Source: Gemmatimonadaceae bacterium
Lineage (GTDB): Bacteria > Latescibacterota > UBA2968 > UBA8231
NCBI GenBank assembly: GCA_026706075.1
Contig: JAPOZM010000073.1
Span: forward strand, 1-49,073
DNA: 49,073 nucleotides
Direction of reading: 5' to 3'
A program made the translations under genes and the position numbers. Below the pieces are notes generated by a model. That model searched no databases and was not told the origin of the DNA. It worked only from the letters and a program-made list of their open reading frames with translations. Of the stretch, positions 1 through 7,665 are shown one piece after another. The stretch's first letter is position 1. The number at the start of each line of letters is the position of its first letter.

Positions 1-29
1 CCCTGACCATCGAGCAAAACTCATTCTAG
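1..29 (+). CDS. C-terminal tail of an upstream gene (partial)
   Basis: Frame 3 reads L-T-I-E-Q-N-S-F followed by a TAG stop at 27-29, 13 bases before the next start codon. This would fit the end of an upstream operon gene, perhaps an ABC permease or ATPase partner of the metal-binding protein that follows. Only nine codons are visible, so this is a weak call. Confidence 0.25.
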
Positions 30-42
30 GAGCAGGAAGGGC

Positions 43-984
43 ATGCGAGGACTCTACCCCGCACTGCTGCTGGCGGGCCTGATCCTGGCCGGAGTCCCGG
101 CGGGCGCCCGGGACAAGATCAGGGTCGTCGCCAGCTTCTCCATCCTCGGCGACATGGTGCGCCAAGTCACCGGGGATCTGGCGGAGGTGACAACCATTGT
201 CGGCCCGGACGCGGATGCCCACGTCTACACCCCGAACGCGGCCGACGCCAAGGCAGTGGCAGACGCGGAGGTGATCTTTGTAAACGGTCTGGGCTTCGAG
301 ACCTGGTCGCAGACCCTGATCGAGACGTCGGGTACCAAGGCCGAAGTCTCCGTCGCGACAGATGGCATAACGCCTCTGCGGGTTGACGGCGAGGTCGACC
401 CCCATGCCTGGAATTCGCTCACGAACGGCATGAAGTATGTCGCCAGTATTGCGGAGAGCATGGCCGGGATCGATCCGGAGAGCGCGCCAGCCTACAAGGC
501 CAACGCCCGCGCCTACACCGCCAGGCTGAAGGAACTACACGCCCGCGCCCTCCGCCAACTCAAGAGACTGCCCCCCGACCAGCGCACCGTCGTGACCGCC
601 CACGATGCCTTTGGGTATCTGGAGGCAGCCTATGGGCTCACATTTCTGGCTCCGGTCGGGATCGACACCGAGGCCGAGCCGTCGGCACGGGACGTGGCGA
701 GGCTGATCGATCACCTCAAGCAAGTCGGCGCCGGGGCGCTGTTCGTTGAGAACATCACCAGCCCGTCTCTGATTCAGCAGATCGCGCGGGAGACGGGAAT
801 TCGGATCGGTGGCCGGCTGTTCTCGGACGCGCTCTCGGAGCGTGGCGGCCCGGCGACCAGCTACGAGAGGATGTTCGAGCACAATCTGGAAACGCTGATC
901 CGAGCGCTCAGCCAACAGTCGCAACTCGCTCCAGGAGGAACGGGCGAATCCCTCATCCAGCGGCCAGGGAAGGCACGCCCATGA
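43..984 (+). CDS. Zinc/manganese ABC transporter substrate-binding protein (ZnuA/MntA family)
   Basis: The 313-aa protein begins with a Sec-type signal peptide (hydrophobic residues 7-20, cleavage likely near residue 22) and continues as a cluster A-I metal-binding protein. The expected metal ligands are visible: His60 (ADAHVYTP), His121 (DPHAWNS), His187 (TAHDAFGY) and an acidic residue near 263 (FSDALSER). It would capture Zn(II) or Mn(II) in the periplasm and pass it to an ABC permease. No permease or ATPase gene is in the window, so they must lie upstream or elsewhere. The His-rich loop typical of many ZnuA proteins is absent, so metal choice cannot be read from sequence. A Fur-family gene and a CobW GTPase gene follow, which points to zinc. 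The start is supported by AGGAAGG seven or so bases upstream. Confidence 0.9.
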   Translation: MRGLYPALLLAGLILAGVPAGARDKIRVVASFSILGDMVRQVTGDLAEVTTIVGPDADAHVYTPNAADAKAVADAEVIFVNGLGFETWSQTLIETSGTKAEVSVATDGITPLRVDGEVDPHAWNSLTNGMKYVASIAESMAGIDPESAPAYKANARAYTARLKELHARALRQLKRLPPDQRTVVTAHDAFGYLEAAYGLTFLAPVGIDTEAEPSARDVARLIDHLKQVGAGALFVENITSPSLIQQIARETGIRIGGRLFSDALSERGGPATSYERMFEHNLETLIRALSQQSQLAPGGTGESLIQRPGKARP

Positions 985-1085
985 ATGCTCAGACTCAACG
1001 CATCGACGAAACGCTCAGCCGTGAGAAGTCCCTTTGCATGCCGTCCCCCAACCCGGGGCGGCGCTCCCAGGAGGTATCCTCATGA
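981..1085 (+). CDS. Possible 34-aa leader/coupling ORF between the metal-binding protein and Fur genes
   Basis: An ATG at 981 overlaps the stop of the preceding gene (ATGA) and its frame runs 34 codons to a TGA at 1083-1085. That stop in turn overlaps the ATG of the Fur-type gene (1082). The peptide (MNAQTQRIDE...) resembles nothing I recognise and could be a translational-coupling ORF or a remnant. The double ATGA overlap is the only support; codon content is neutral. Confidence 0.3.
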   Translation: MNAQTQRIDETLSREKSLCMPSPNPGRRSQEVSS

Positions 1086-1459
1086 GCAAGAGACGCACCA
1101 GCCAACGCAGCGCCATCGTGAGGGTTGTTCGCGACGCCCCCGGCCCGCTTCGCCCCCTGGAAATCCTCGACCTGGCGTCCCGCACAGTGCCGACGCTGGG
1201 TATTGCAACGGTCTATCGGCAGCTCAGGCGCCTGCAAGACACCGGTGAAGTGCGGTCGGTGGACCTGGGCGTCAATGACGTGCGCTACGAGCCGACCGAC
1301 CGGGGTCATCATCACCACTTTCTCTGTCGTGAGTGCGAGGAAGCGTTCGATATACACGGATGCCCGGGAGGGATGGCAGAGCTGGCGCCGCCGGGTTTCG
1401 AGGTCGAAGAGCACGCGATCACGCTCTATGGACGATGCGGGGATTGCAGCAATGGTTGA
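1082..1459 (+). CDS. Fur-family transcriptional regulator (probably Zur-like)
   Basis: This 125-aa protein has an N-terminal winged helix (about residues 8-65, including the Fur-typical GIATVYRQLRRL) and a C-terminal dimerisation/metal domain. The latter has a His-rich HHHHFLCREC segment and paired cysteines C82/C85 and C119/C122 that would bind structural zinc. Family members repress metal-uptake genes when loaded with metal. The location between a metal-binding protein and a CobW GTPase suggests Zn sensing and autoregulation of this operon. The start at 1082 was chosen over an in-frame ATG at 1034 because a strong AGGAGG lies at 1069-1074 and the Fur fold begins just after it. The 3' end overlaps the next gene's start. 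Confidence 0.9.
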   Translation: MSKRRTSQRSAIVRVVRDAPGPLRPLEILDLASRTVPTLGIATVYRQLRRLQDTGEVRSVDLGVNDVRYEPTDRGHHHHFLCRECEEAFDIHGCPGGMAELAPPGFEVEEHAITLYGRCGDCSNG

Positions 1460-2537
1460 AGATCGAGGCTCGTCAGAGCCCGTTCCAGTAACAATCATCA
1501 GCGGCTTCCTGGGTGCGGGCAAGACCTCCCTGCTGAACCACATTCTCAGCGCCGACCACGGATTGCGCGTGGCGGTCCTGGTCAACGATTTCGGAGAGAT
1601 CAACATCGACGCCGAGTTGATCTCCGGGGTCTCCGGGGAGTCCAGCATCAACCTTGCCAACGGGTGCATCTGCTGCTCCATTCGCGATGACCTGCTGGAA
1701 GCGGCGGTCCAGTTGATTCAGGACGAGCGAAACCCGCCGGACTATATCGTCGTTGAGACCAGCGGCGTCTCCGACCCTGCGGCTGTTTCAATGACCTTCC
1801 TGACTGGCGAGTTGCAGTCCCGGACGCGAGTGGACAGTGTGCTCACCGTAGTCGATGCGGAGCAGATCCACCAGCTGAACGAAGCCCATCGCAGGCTCGC
1901 GGTGGACCAGATCGCCATGGCGGACATTGTGGTGCTGAACAAGCTGGACCTGGTCAGTGATGCAAGGCGGGAGGAATTGGCGGACCTGGTCAGGGATATC
2001 GTTCCGAGTGCGCGTATCCTCGAAGCTACCTTTGGCAAGGTCCCCCTCGATCTGGTACTCGGTGTGGGGACATACGACCTCCAGCGCTTTGCGGGGAAGC
2101 CGGGTCCGGATGTTCACATTCATGCGGACGGCGAGAAGCATGAGCACGAGCACGCTGACGTGCATCATCACCAAGAGCACACGGACCATACGATTGTCTT
2201 CAACACCTGGTGCTACACGACTGACAAACCTCTTTCCCGGGGGGCCATCCGTGAGGCGATGAAGACCCTGCCTGCGACCATCTACCGCGCCAAGGGGTTT
2301 GTTCACCTTTCCGACAGTCCCGGGCGGAAGGGAATCGTCCACGTGGCCGGCAAGCGGGCGCGTCTGATCATGGGTGAGCCGTGGGGCGACGAGAGTCCGG
2401 GGACACAGCTTGTCTTTATCGGTGAGGAAGGTGGAATCGACAGCTGCGAGCTGCAATCGCGCTTCGATGCGTGCCAGGAGGAAGGTTGTACTCCTCGGGA
2501 CAGCGCCCTTGATGCCGTTTCTGAGTTGCTTCGGTAG
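1452..2537 (+). CDS. CobW/COG0523-family GTPase, putative zinc metallochaperone
   Basis: The 361-aa protein shows the G3E GTPase signatures: Walker A GFLGAGKT (18-25), NDFGEINID, the metal-binding CxCC motif CICC (72-75), ETSGVSDP and NKLDLV. A His/Asp/Glu-rich linker near residues 220-245 and a CobW C-terminal domain follow. COG0523 proteins of this kind move zinc to client enzymes during limitation. The gene directly follows a Fur-type regulator with an 8-nt overlap, so the three genes probably form one zinc-responsive operon. I chose ATG 1452; an in-frame ATG at 1428 would add eight residues. The frame is open much further upstream but that part is the shadow of the Fur gene. Confidence 0.92.
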   Translation: MVEDRGSSEPVPVTIISGFLGAGKTSLLNHILSADHGLRVAVLVNDFGEINIDAELISGVSGESSINLANGCICCSIRDDLLEAAVQLIQDERNPPDYIVVETSGVSDPAAVSMTFLTGELQSRTRVDSVLTVVDAEQIHQLNEAHRRLAVDQIAMADIVVLNKLDLVSDARREELADLVRDIVPSARILEATFGKVPLDLVLGVGTYDLQRFAGKPGPDVHIHADGEKHEHEHADVHHHQEHTDHTIVFNTWCYTTDKPLSRGAIREAMKTLPATIYRAKGFVHLSDSPGRKGIVHVAGKRARLIMGEPWGDESPGTQLVFIGEEGGIDSCELQSRFDACQEEGCTPRDSALDAVSELLR

Positions 2538-2649
2538 AGAGCTGGAATCGATGACCCGATCCCGGAGCCTTACCCACTGGTTGGTGCGGCGAGCCGAGAT
2601 GGTTTTGCTGGCCTCGGGGGCTTGCCCAATGAAGCGGTCCCCACGGCCC

Positions 2650-3215
2650 TGGAGGAGCGGTTCGGCGTGCCCTGGGACCCCGGGGCGGGGACTGCCTGAT
2701 CGCCTTCCGGCCGGGGTGCCGGGGCTGGGAGGTGCTCTGCCGCGTGGGGAACCGCCCCCTGGCCTCCAGGGACTGGCGGCGGGTCCGACTGGCCCGTCAG
2801 CCTGAGCGCGGCCATCGCCGCCTGCATGGTGGAGCTGAGCCGCCCCCGGCCGCAGCAACGCTACCTCAACTCAAACCTGACCGCCGCCGATCTGGCGGAG
2901 CGCGTCCGGCTGGTGCGCGCAGACCCCCCGCGCCACAGGGCCCCTGGCGGCGGCTGCGACGCGGTGACCGCCGATCTGCCGTGGGGCGAGGGCCGGCCCC
3001 CGCGGCTCGAACCGCGCCCTCTACGGCCCCGCCCTCGCCGAGGCGGCGTGCCTCAGCGGGGCGGCCGGGATGGGTGGTACTGCTGACACGGACAGCGCCG
3101 AGCTCCGGGCGGCCCCGGCGGAGCCGCCCGCGGCGTGGGGCGTCCTCGACGAGCGGCGGATCGTGCAGCGGGAGCTACCGCCCCCTCTGCCTGACCCTGC
3201 AGAGGGGGGCTTGCG
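2650..3215 (+). pseudogene. Decayed SAM-dependent RNA/DNA methyltransferase (THUMP/UPF0020-type) remnant
   Basis: Pieces of one methyltransferase can be followed only by hopping between frames. They are ALEERFGVPWDPGAG near 2655, CLIAFRPG...GWEVLCRVGNRPLASRDW (2695-2785), SAAIAACMVELSRPRPQQRYLN (2805-2870) and AERVRLVRAD...CDAVTADLPWGE (2895-2990). After these come RALYGPALAEAA (3017-3050), WVVLLT (3070-3088), WGVLDERRIVQR (3135-3170) and RPLCLTLQR. The order matches a class I methylase with catalytic-loop motif DLPWG. The SAM-binding Gly-rich motif expected after RYLN is missing, and at least four frameshifts are needed. It is therefore a pseudogene, perhaps broken when the defence island arrived next to it. 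Exact ends are uncertain. Confidence 0.65.
3181..3208 (+). terminator. Stem-loop at the 3' end of the methyltransferase remnant
   Basis: CCCCCTCTGC (3181-3190) pairs perfectly with GCAGAGGGGG (3199-3208) around an 8-nt loop. It lies exactly at the end of the decayed methyltransferase, so it is probably its old terminator. There is no T-run after it. Confidence 0.5.
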
Positions 3216-3238
3216 AAAGGCGGCAGCGTACGTATGCT
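3211..3238 (+). promoter_or_regulatory. Candidate sigma70-type promoter for the small ORF at 3271
   Basis: TTGCGA (3211-3216) and TATGCT (3233-3238) are separated by 16 bases. The -10 hexamer is the same as in the promoter proposed for the Argonaute operon. Transcription would start near 3245, just ahead of a GGAGGA ribosome site at 3259-3264. Motif match only. Confidence 0.35.
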
Positions 3239-3270
3239 CAATTAGCCACCTGTTGCTTGGAGGAAGCGAT

Positions 3271-3465
3271 TTGGGTGCACTCAGAGACACGGTTCGCGGC
3301 ACTTCTAAGGCGCGGGCTTACCAGGAGTATGTCGACCGCATCGAAGCATATGGCGATACCTTCTTGGACCATTGTCCACCCAAGAACAAGAAGCTCTGCA
3401 AGAGCTTGATGCGTCAGGATCCGGATACCGGGGACTGGATTCTGGACTACCGCCTACATACGTAG
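3271..3465 (+). CDS. Small hypothetical protein (64 aa)
   Basis: A TTG start at 3271 is preceded by GGAGGA six bases upstream and by a promoter-like pair at 3211-3238. The frame is open further upstream to 3070, but that part overlaps the methyltransferase remnant. The peptide is mixed in charge with a central YQEYVDRIEAYGDTFLDH stretch and a KNKKLCKSLMR basic patch; no membrane segment or signal. I do not recognise the family. It sits immediately left of the defence island and points towards it. It may be a stand-alone small gene or a fragment of an island gene. Confidence 0.4.
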   Translation: MGALRDTVRGTSKARAYQEYVDRIEAYGDTFLDHCPPKNKKLCKSLMRQDPDTGDWILDYRLHT

Positions 3466-3753
3466 GTGGACATCCCTGGGAAAGGAGGCAGGATGTTGAA
3501 GGAATTTCTGTATCACCTGCCGTACCAGAGTCAAGGCAGAGCGTGGCACGTGAACTGAGGCCGCACAAGGACGCTCCGCCGGGTCGATTCGAGTAGGAAG
3601 TAGAGCGAAGACTCACGAGGGGAGGGGGAGTGCTGGCACCCGGGCTGCACACGGCGCCCGCCCCTACCTCGGGGCAAGCTCCCATGTCGAGACTCCTCTG
3701 CGCCGGGTGCAATTCCCGCCAGAGCTCTGGTGAGTAGTATGAGAAGGGCCTCG

Positions 3754-3794
3754 CCGGAGGTTGGCGTCAAGCCCGGGTGACGCCAACTCTCCGG
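3754..3794 (-). terminator. Strong stem-loop ending the Argonaute operon
   Basis: CCGGAG+GTTGGCGTCA (3754-3769) pairs with TGACGCCAAC (3778-3787) and, after one bulged T, with CTCCGG (3789-3794). The stem is 16 bp with an 8-nt loop. It lies four bases beyond the stop of the last minus-strand gene (3799) and would end that operon. It could also stop transcription arriving on the plus strand. No T-tract follows on either side. Confidence 0.6.
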
Positions 3795-3798
3795 GACC

Positions 3799-4929
3799 TC
3801 AGTCGTTACCAATCCCGCTCAGTTCCCGCGTCTTCTGATCCTCCCAGGCGGCGTACTCTCTCGGGTTGTCCCAGAACCTCTGCCAGGCCTCGTTCAGGAG
3901 CGTATGGATTTTGTCGTCACACCCAGCGTGTGCGATTCGGCATCCGATGGCCTCAACACCTTCGAGGCACTGTCTGGCTATTCTCTGGAGCACGTCCTGG
4001 GGATAGCACGTCCTGAAGTCAGACGGGGGCTTGTAGCTCGATGAGCCGATCACCGACTGCCATACCTCGGCGATTCTATCGGCCTCGTGGTGATAGCCGA
4101 TTTCCCGTAGACCGATGAGCAGAACGGACATCCTCGCCGCGTCAGCCGGATGCTGCTCCATCAGGTAGTCGTACGGATCCCCTCCGCGCTTGGCGCTCAG
4201 ATGCACGTGCGACCACGCGAAAGCTGGTCCGAGAGTGTAGATGGCGAAAAGGTCGCAGTAGAACTCGAAGATCCAGTACTTGCCCCAGTAGAATTCCCAC
4301 GTTCGAAGCCGAATCTTCTCCTGCTCGGGAGCGCGACCACCCTCCCGTTCGCGGGCCAGCGAGTGAAAGTGCTCCATCGCCACTGCCGCCGACTCCAACA
4401 TCCTGTCCTGCAGGGGCTCAAGGACCGGATCGTCCCGGGCGACCAAGAGCGGGTGCCCCAGCTCATGATAGAGATCCGGCCAGTGAAGTAGAAAGTGCCG
4501 CTCCGCCAAGGGCACGCTCATGAGGTTGAGGTCCGGGTCAACATAGAAGTAACCCTGCGAGAGGGAGGAGACCGTAGGCAGCTCTCCAGGATACTTGACT
4601 TCCTTTCGAAGGCGTTCGAGCAGACTGTTGAAGAAGTGGTCGTCCTCGTTTGCACGACCGAGAGCGGTGATACCGCCAGTCTCTAGCCTGTCGAGAGCGG
4701 TCACGATCCTGCGCAGGCGCCGCTGGCGCTCCGCGCGCAGTCTCTCATCGTGCCACTCAGGACTATCCCGCAGCTCGCGGAGAACTGACAGTAGCCCGTC
4801 AAGCCGGTCGTTGCACGACTTCACTAGCGCGGCATAGTAGGTCGGCAGGTTTCGCGGAATCTTTGCGCGGAGGACACGTGCCCGTCGTTCCAGCTCACCG
4901 AGGGTTCCATCGATATACTCCTCGAACAC
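3799..4929 (-). CDS. HExxH zinc metalloprotease-like protein of the Argonaute operon
   Basis: The 376-aa protein has a charged, helical N-terminal third (1-110). A metalloprotease core follows, with HELGH at 155-159 and a downstream glutamate in FEFYCDLFAIY (E222, D226). That E-x-x-x-D-x-x-A spacing is like the third-ligand helix of gluzincins such as ImmA/IrrE. No signal peptide or membrane segment is present, so it is probably cytoplasmic. The GTG start shares one base with the TAG stop of the preceding gene (TAGTG), so translation is coupled; AGGGG precedes it. It is the last gene of the operon that begins with an XRE repressor. By analogy with ImmA/ImmR pairs, it might cleave that repressor or activate a partner. 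Substrate and family are not identified. Confidence 0.6.
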   Translation of the reverse strand: MFEEYIDGTLGELERRARVLRAKIPRNLPTYYAALVKSCNDRLDGLLSVLRELRDSPEWHDERLRAERQRRLRRIVTALDRLETGGITALGRANEDDHFFNSLLERLRKEVKYPGELPTVSSLSQGYFYVDPDLNLMSVPLAERHFLLHWPDLYHELGHPLLVARDDPVLEPLQDRMLESAAVAMEHFHSLAREREGGRAPEQEKIRLRTWEFYWGKYWIFEFYCDLFAIYTLGPAFAWSHVHLSAKRGGDPYDYLMEQHPADAARMSVLLIGLREIGYHHEADRIAEVWQSVIGSSSYKPPSDFRTCYPQDVLQRIARQCLEGVEAIGCRIAHAGCDDKIHTLLNEAWQRFWDNPREYAAWEDQKTRELSGIGND

Positions 4930-5288
4930 TAAGGACCCCTCATCTTGCGAAACGCGGACGCCCGCTCAATGTCCACGACTTCGGCGATCCGCTCCATCGT
5001 CTCCACGTCCTGCTCGTCACACAATCCCTGACCAAGTCGGACGCTCAGTTCTTGCCAAGCCTGCTGTTGCTCTCCCAACTCACCCCGAAGGATCAAGCGC
5101 AGAAACGCGGTAGAGAGATCCCGGCGTTCCTCATCAGCCGCTGCTTCAAGCATCCTGGCGACCTTCTCGATCTCTGAGGAAGGTGCGCCGCCGTGCGAGA
5201 GCTTGAGCTGCACCAAGGCTTCATCCAGAAGTTCAGCGAGGTAACTGATTGTGTTGTAGTAGCCCGATTGCAGGCTTCGGTCGCTCAT
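4929..5288 (-). CDS. Hypothetical helical protein (119 aa) between Argonaute and metalloprotease
   Basis: This acidic, helix-rich protein (MSDRSLQSGYYNTISYLAEL...) has no visible enzyme motif, membrane segment or signal peptide. Its ATG at 5288 lies four bases after the Argonaute stop. Its TAG stop shares a base with the metalloprotease GTG start, so it is locked into the operon. An in-frame ATG at 5345 would overlap Argonaute by 53 bases and has no better ribosome site. Possible roles are adaptor, inhibitor or protease substrate; none can be read from sequence. It may link the Argonaute and protease activities. Confidence 0.65.
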   Translation of the reverse strand: MSDRSLQSGYYNTISYLAELLDEALVQLKLSHGGAPSSEIEKVARMLEAAADEERRDLSTAFLRLILRGELGEQQQAWQELSVRLGQGLCDEQDVETMERIAEVVDIERASAFRKMRGP

Positions 5289-5292
5289 CTTC

Positions 5293-7665
5293 TCAACGCT
5301 CCTCGACGCCAAATGCGAGCGCGTCCTGGTTGTACTCCGTTGCATCCTGCCACAACCACCTGTCGGTCAATTTCATCGTTATCGGGTACCGCGAGCAGTC
5401 GTCAGGCTTGCTCCAGGTCAACATCGTCAGGTAGTACAGGTCCTCAAGAGCCCGCTCAAAGGACAGCCCGCCCAGTTCATACCGCACGTGCAACATCTGG
5501 GAAGTGCCCCGGTGCTTGAATTCACGCCCCGTGGAGCACAGGTACGCATCCCGATCTCCTAAGAAGACATGTGTGCCGTTCTCTGGATTCTCTATCCAAG
5601 GTCCGCGAGCGTTCGTGTGCTTCACGTCGAAAAGACGCACTTGCGCCATGGCTGTCTTGCTTACATCCAGAATCGTGATGCGAGCGTCAGGAGGTAGGAT
5701 GCCCTCCTCTTGAAGCTCTTCCTTCGCCTGGATTGCGCCGTCGATCTCGGACTGGAAGCTCCGCCCGTCGCGATGGATGACGATCTCTTTGACGGCTTGG
5801 TCCTGGGATGTGCGGCGCAGCAGGTCACCTAGAAGTGCCGCGATCTGACGGCGGGTCAACTTCTCTCTCTGGTTTGACGTCCGGCTCAAAGTCGCGACGC
5901 TGCGGCCACCGTCTCCCACGACCGTCAGGCCCACTGTGTTGCGTTTCACGTCGAGTCCGATTGTAACGTCGGCGTGCAGAGGTGAGGCTAGGACGAAGGG
6001 CCACACTTCATTGTTCAGTAGAATCTTGTTCAGCACCACGTTGCGGAGGTAACCACTGAGCTTACCTCGCTTCACAGGGTTAGCGATGTACGCTCCACAT
6101 CGGCCATTCACGGGGTCGTAGCACTCGTTCCCCGTGTTCGTGTGGTTCACGGTAATGCGTGTATCATGTTGTTCCCAGAACTCTCGGGAAAGCATGGCGG
6201 CGAGTTGGTCCTCCTGTCGGATCCCGCGGTCTGAGACATCATGGATCATCACCAGCCCATATCCACCATGTACCCCGTGTTTGGCGGCGGCATCCAAGAT
6301 TGCCTGTCCTTGCTCGACATATGTATGAGGTGAGTTCTTGTCGTTGTAGACAATGACCTCCGGGTCGTACACCTGCCGGTGCGGGAGAACCTCGTCCTTG
6401 TCAACCGGGCCATAGAGTCTCTCGGCCTCATGCTTCAGGTCCTGGACGAACTGTGACCCCCAGGTCTTGTCCGCACTATCCGGGATCATCAGGAACTGCT
6501 GACCAAGCGGGCGCTTGACGAAAAAGCCCGCATCGTTGCTTAGAAGCAGGCGCTGTCGTTCCTTACCCAAGGTATCCATGGTCGCGCTGTAGGCCCCCGG
6601 CGTATGGCGTACGGAGAGCACCCGATGCTTACCAAACTCGATGTCGGGTGCTCGGAAGACTTTGCGAGGGACACCTGCGGGCGTGGTCGATACTTCAAGC
6701 CGGGTATGCCCTAGTCGCAAGCCTTGGAGGAACTTGGCCGAGTAATCTTGGATTCCTCGGTACCGTTGGTGGGGGCGAGGCGTCATCATTCCCTGGCGGC
6801 CCTGAACCTCGCGATGCTGCGTGCCATAGATGGGATGGCACAGACCGGCAGCAGCGCATACGCGCTTTCCTCGGTTGGTTTGGTAATAGGCGAGCACTGC
6901 ATCGCGGGGGAGATCTGCAAGCTCCTGAGGCAGTGGCTTGGGGGATTCGCGTCGGAGGTACTCGTAGACTGAGCAGTTCCCGGTATCGATGCGGGCTTCT
7001 GATGCGTTCAGATCGCAGTACTCCTGTAGCTGCACTTCATACCAACCCTTGAACCGGTAGATGAAGTGCTGACCTCGATGAGGCCTGAACTTGTCACGCG
7101 TCAGCATGGGATCAAGGGGTTCTGCCCCGACGAACTTCGTGCGCAGGTCTAGGCAGATTCCGATTCCTCCGTCTGGAGTAATGACCGCCCGGGCAGAGAA
7201 GCCTTGGAAGACGTCGATTCCCTTCGTGGTCTCGGCTGGTTCGTACTCGAAGAAGGGCTGACCGGACCGCGGCTGCCATAGTCGCTTGTCATTACGATGC
7301 TTACTTTGGATAGCAAGGAAATTGAGGAAGCGAAGGCAGATGTCGTCGGCGTCAGGGTCCCGCTTTCGATAGTCGAGTGTGAGCGATTCATGCAGTTTGT
7401 CGAAGTACACTTGCGCACGTACGAGGGACAGTGACGGCGGAGGATCCGGCGCCGCGATGGGCAGTACGAGGTGTGGGTGGCTATCCCTTTCGATTACGAG
7501 GGCAGGTTCTCGGAGGTCATAGCTGAGCTTCCGCGTAATCTCGTCCTTGTTCTGGAAATACTCGGTGTCTCCTCTTGTGAGACCGCGGATCCTGTACAGA
7601 ACGTACTCCGTTGTGAGAGCATTCAGATTCTCAATGGCAAAGATGTTGGTTTCGATCCTGCTCAT
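5293..7665 (-). CDS. Long prokaryotic Argonaute (pAgo) with complete PIWI catalytic tetrad
   Basis: The 790-aa length fits a long pAgo with N, linker/PAZ, MID and PIWI regions. The MID end (GYLRNVVLNKILLNN, then PFVLASP) leads into PIWI. The RNase H-like catalytic residues are all present: D572 (IGLDVKRN), the glutamate finger candidate E601 (NQREKLT), D633 (IHRDGRS) and D768 (KLTDRWLW). The conserved RLF and GTSQMLHV segments lie between. It should therefore be a guide-directed nuclease; whether guide and target are DNA or RNA cannot be told. The ATG at 7665 overlaps the stop of the Cas4-like gene (ATGA) with GGAGG seven bases upstream; an in-frame ATG at 7701 is less likely. pAgo families are known to neighbour Cas4/RecB-like nucleases, and they defend against plasmids and phages. 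Confidence 0.88.
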   Translation of the reverse strand: MSRIETNIFAIENLNALTTEYVLYRIRGLTRGDTEYFQNKDEITRKLSYDLREPALVIERDSHPHLVLPIAAPDPPPSLSLVRAQVYFDKLHESLTLDYRKRDPDADDICLRFLNFLAIQSKHRNDKRLWQPRSGQPFFEYEPAETTKGIDVFQGFSARAVITPDGGIGICLDLRTKFVGAEPLDPMLTRDKFRPHRGQHFIYRFKGWYEVQLQEYCDLNASEARIDTGNCSVYEYLRRESPKPLPQELADLPRDAVLAYYQTNRGKRVCAAAGLCHPIYGTQHREVQGRQGMMTPRPHQRYRGIQDYSAKFLQGLRLGHTRLEVSTTPAGVPRKVFRAPDIEFGKHRVLSVRHTPGAYSATMDTLGKERQRLLLSNDAGFFVKRPLGQQFLMIPDSADKTWGSQFVQDLKHEAERLYGPVDKDEVLPHRQVYDPEVIVYNDKNSPHTYVEQGQAILDAAAKHGVHGGYGLVMIHDVSDRGIRQEDQLAAMLSREFWEQHDTRITVNHTNTGNECYDPVNGRCGAYIANPVKRGKLSGYLRNVVLNKILLNNEVWPFVLASPLHADVTIGLDVKRNTVGLTVVGDGGRSVATLSRTSNQREKLTRRQIAALLGDLLRRTSQDQAVKEIVIHRDGRSFQSEIDGAIQAKEELQEEGILPPDARITILDVSKTAMAQVRLFDVKHTNARGPWIENPENGTHVFLGDRDAYLCSTGREFKHRGTSQMLHVRYELGGLSFERALEDLYYLTMLTWSKPDDCSRYPITMKLTDRWLWQDATEYNQDALAFGVEER

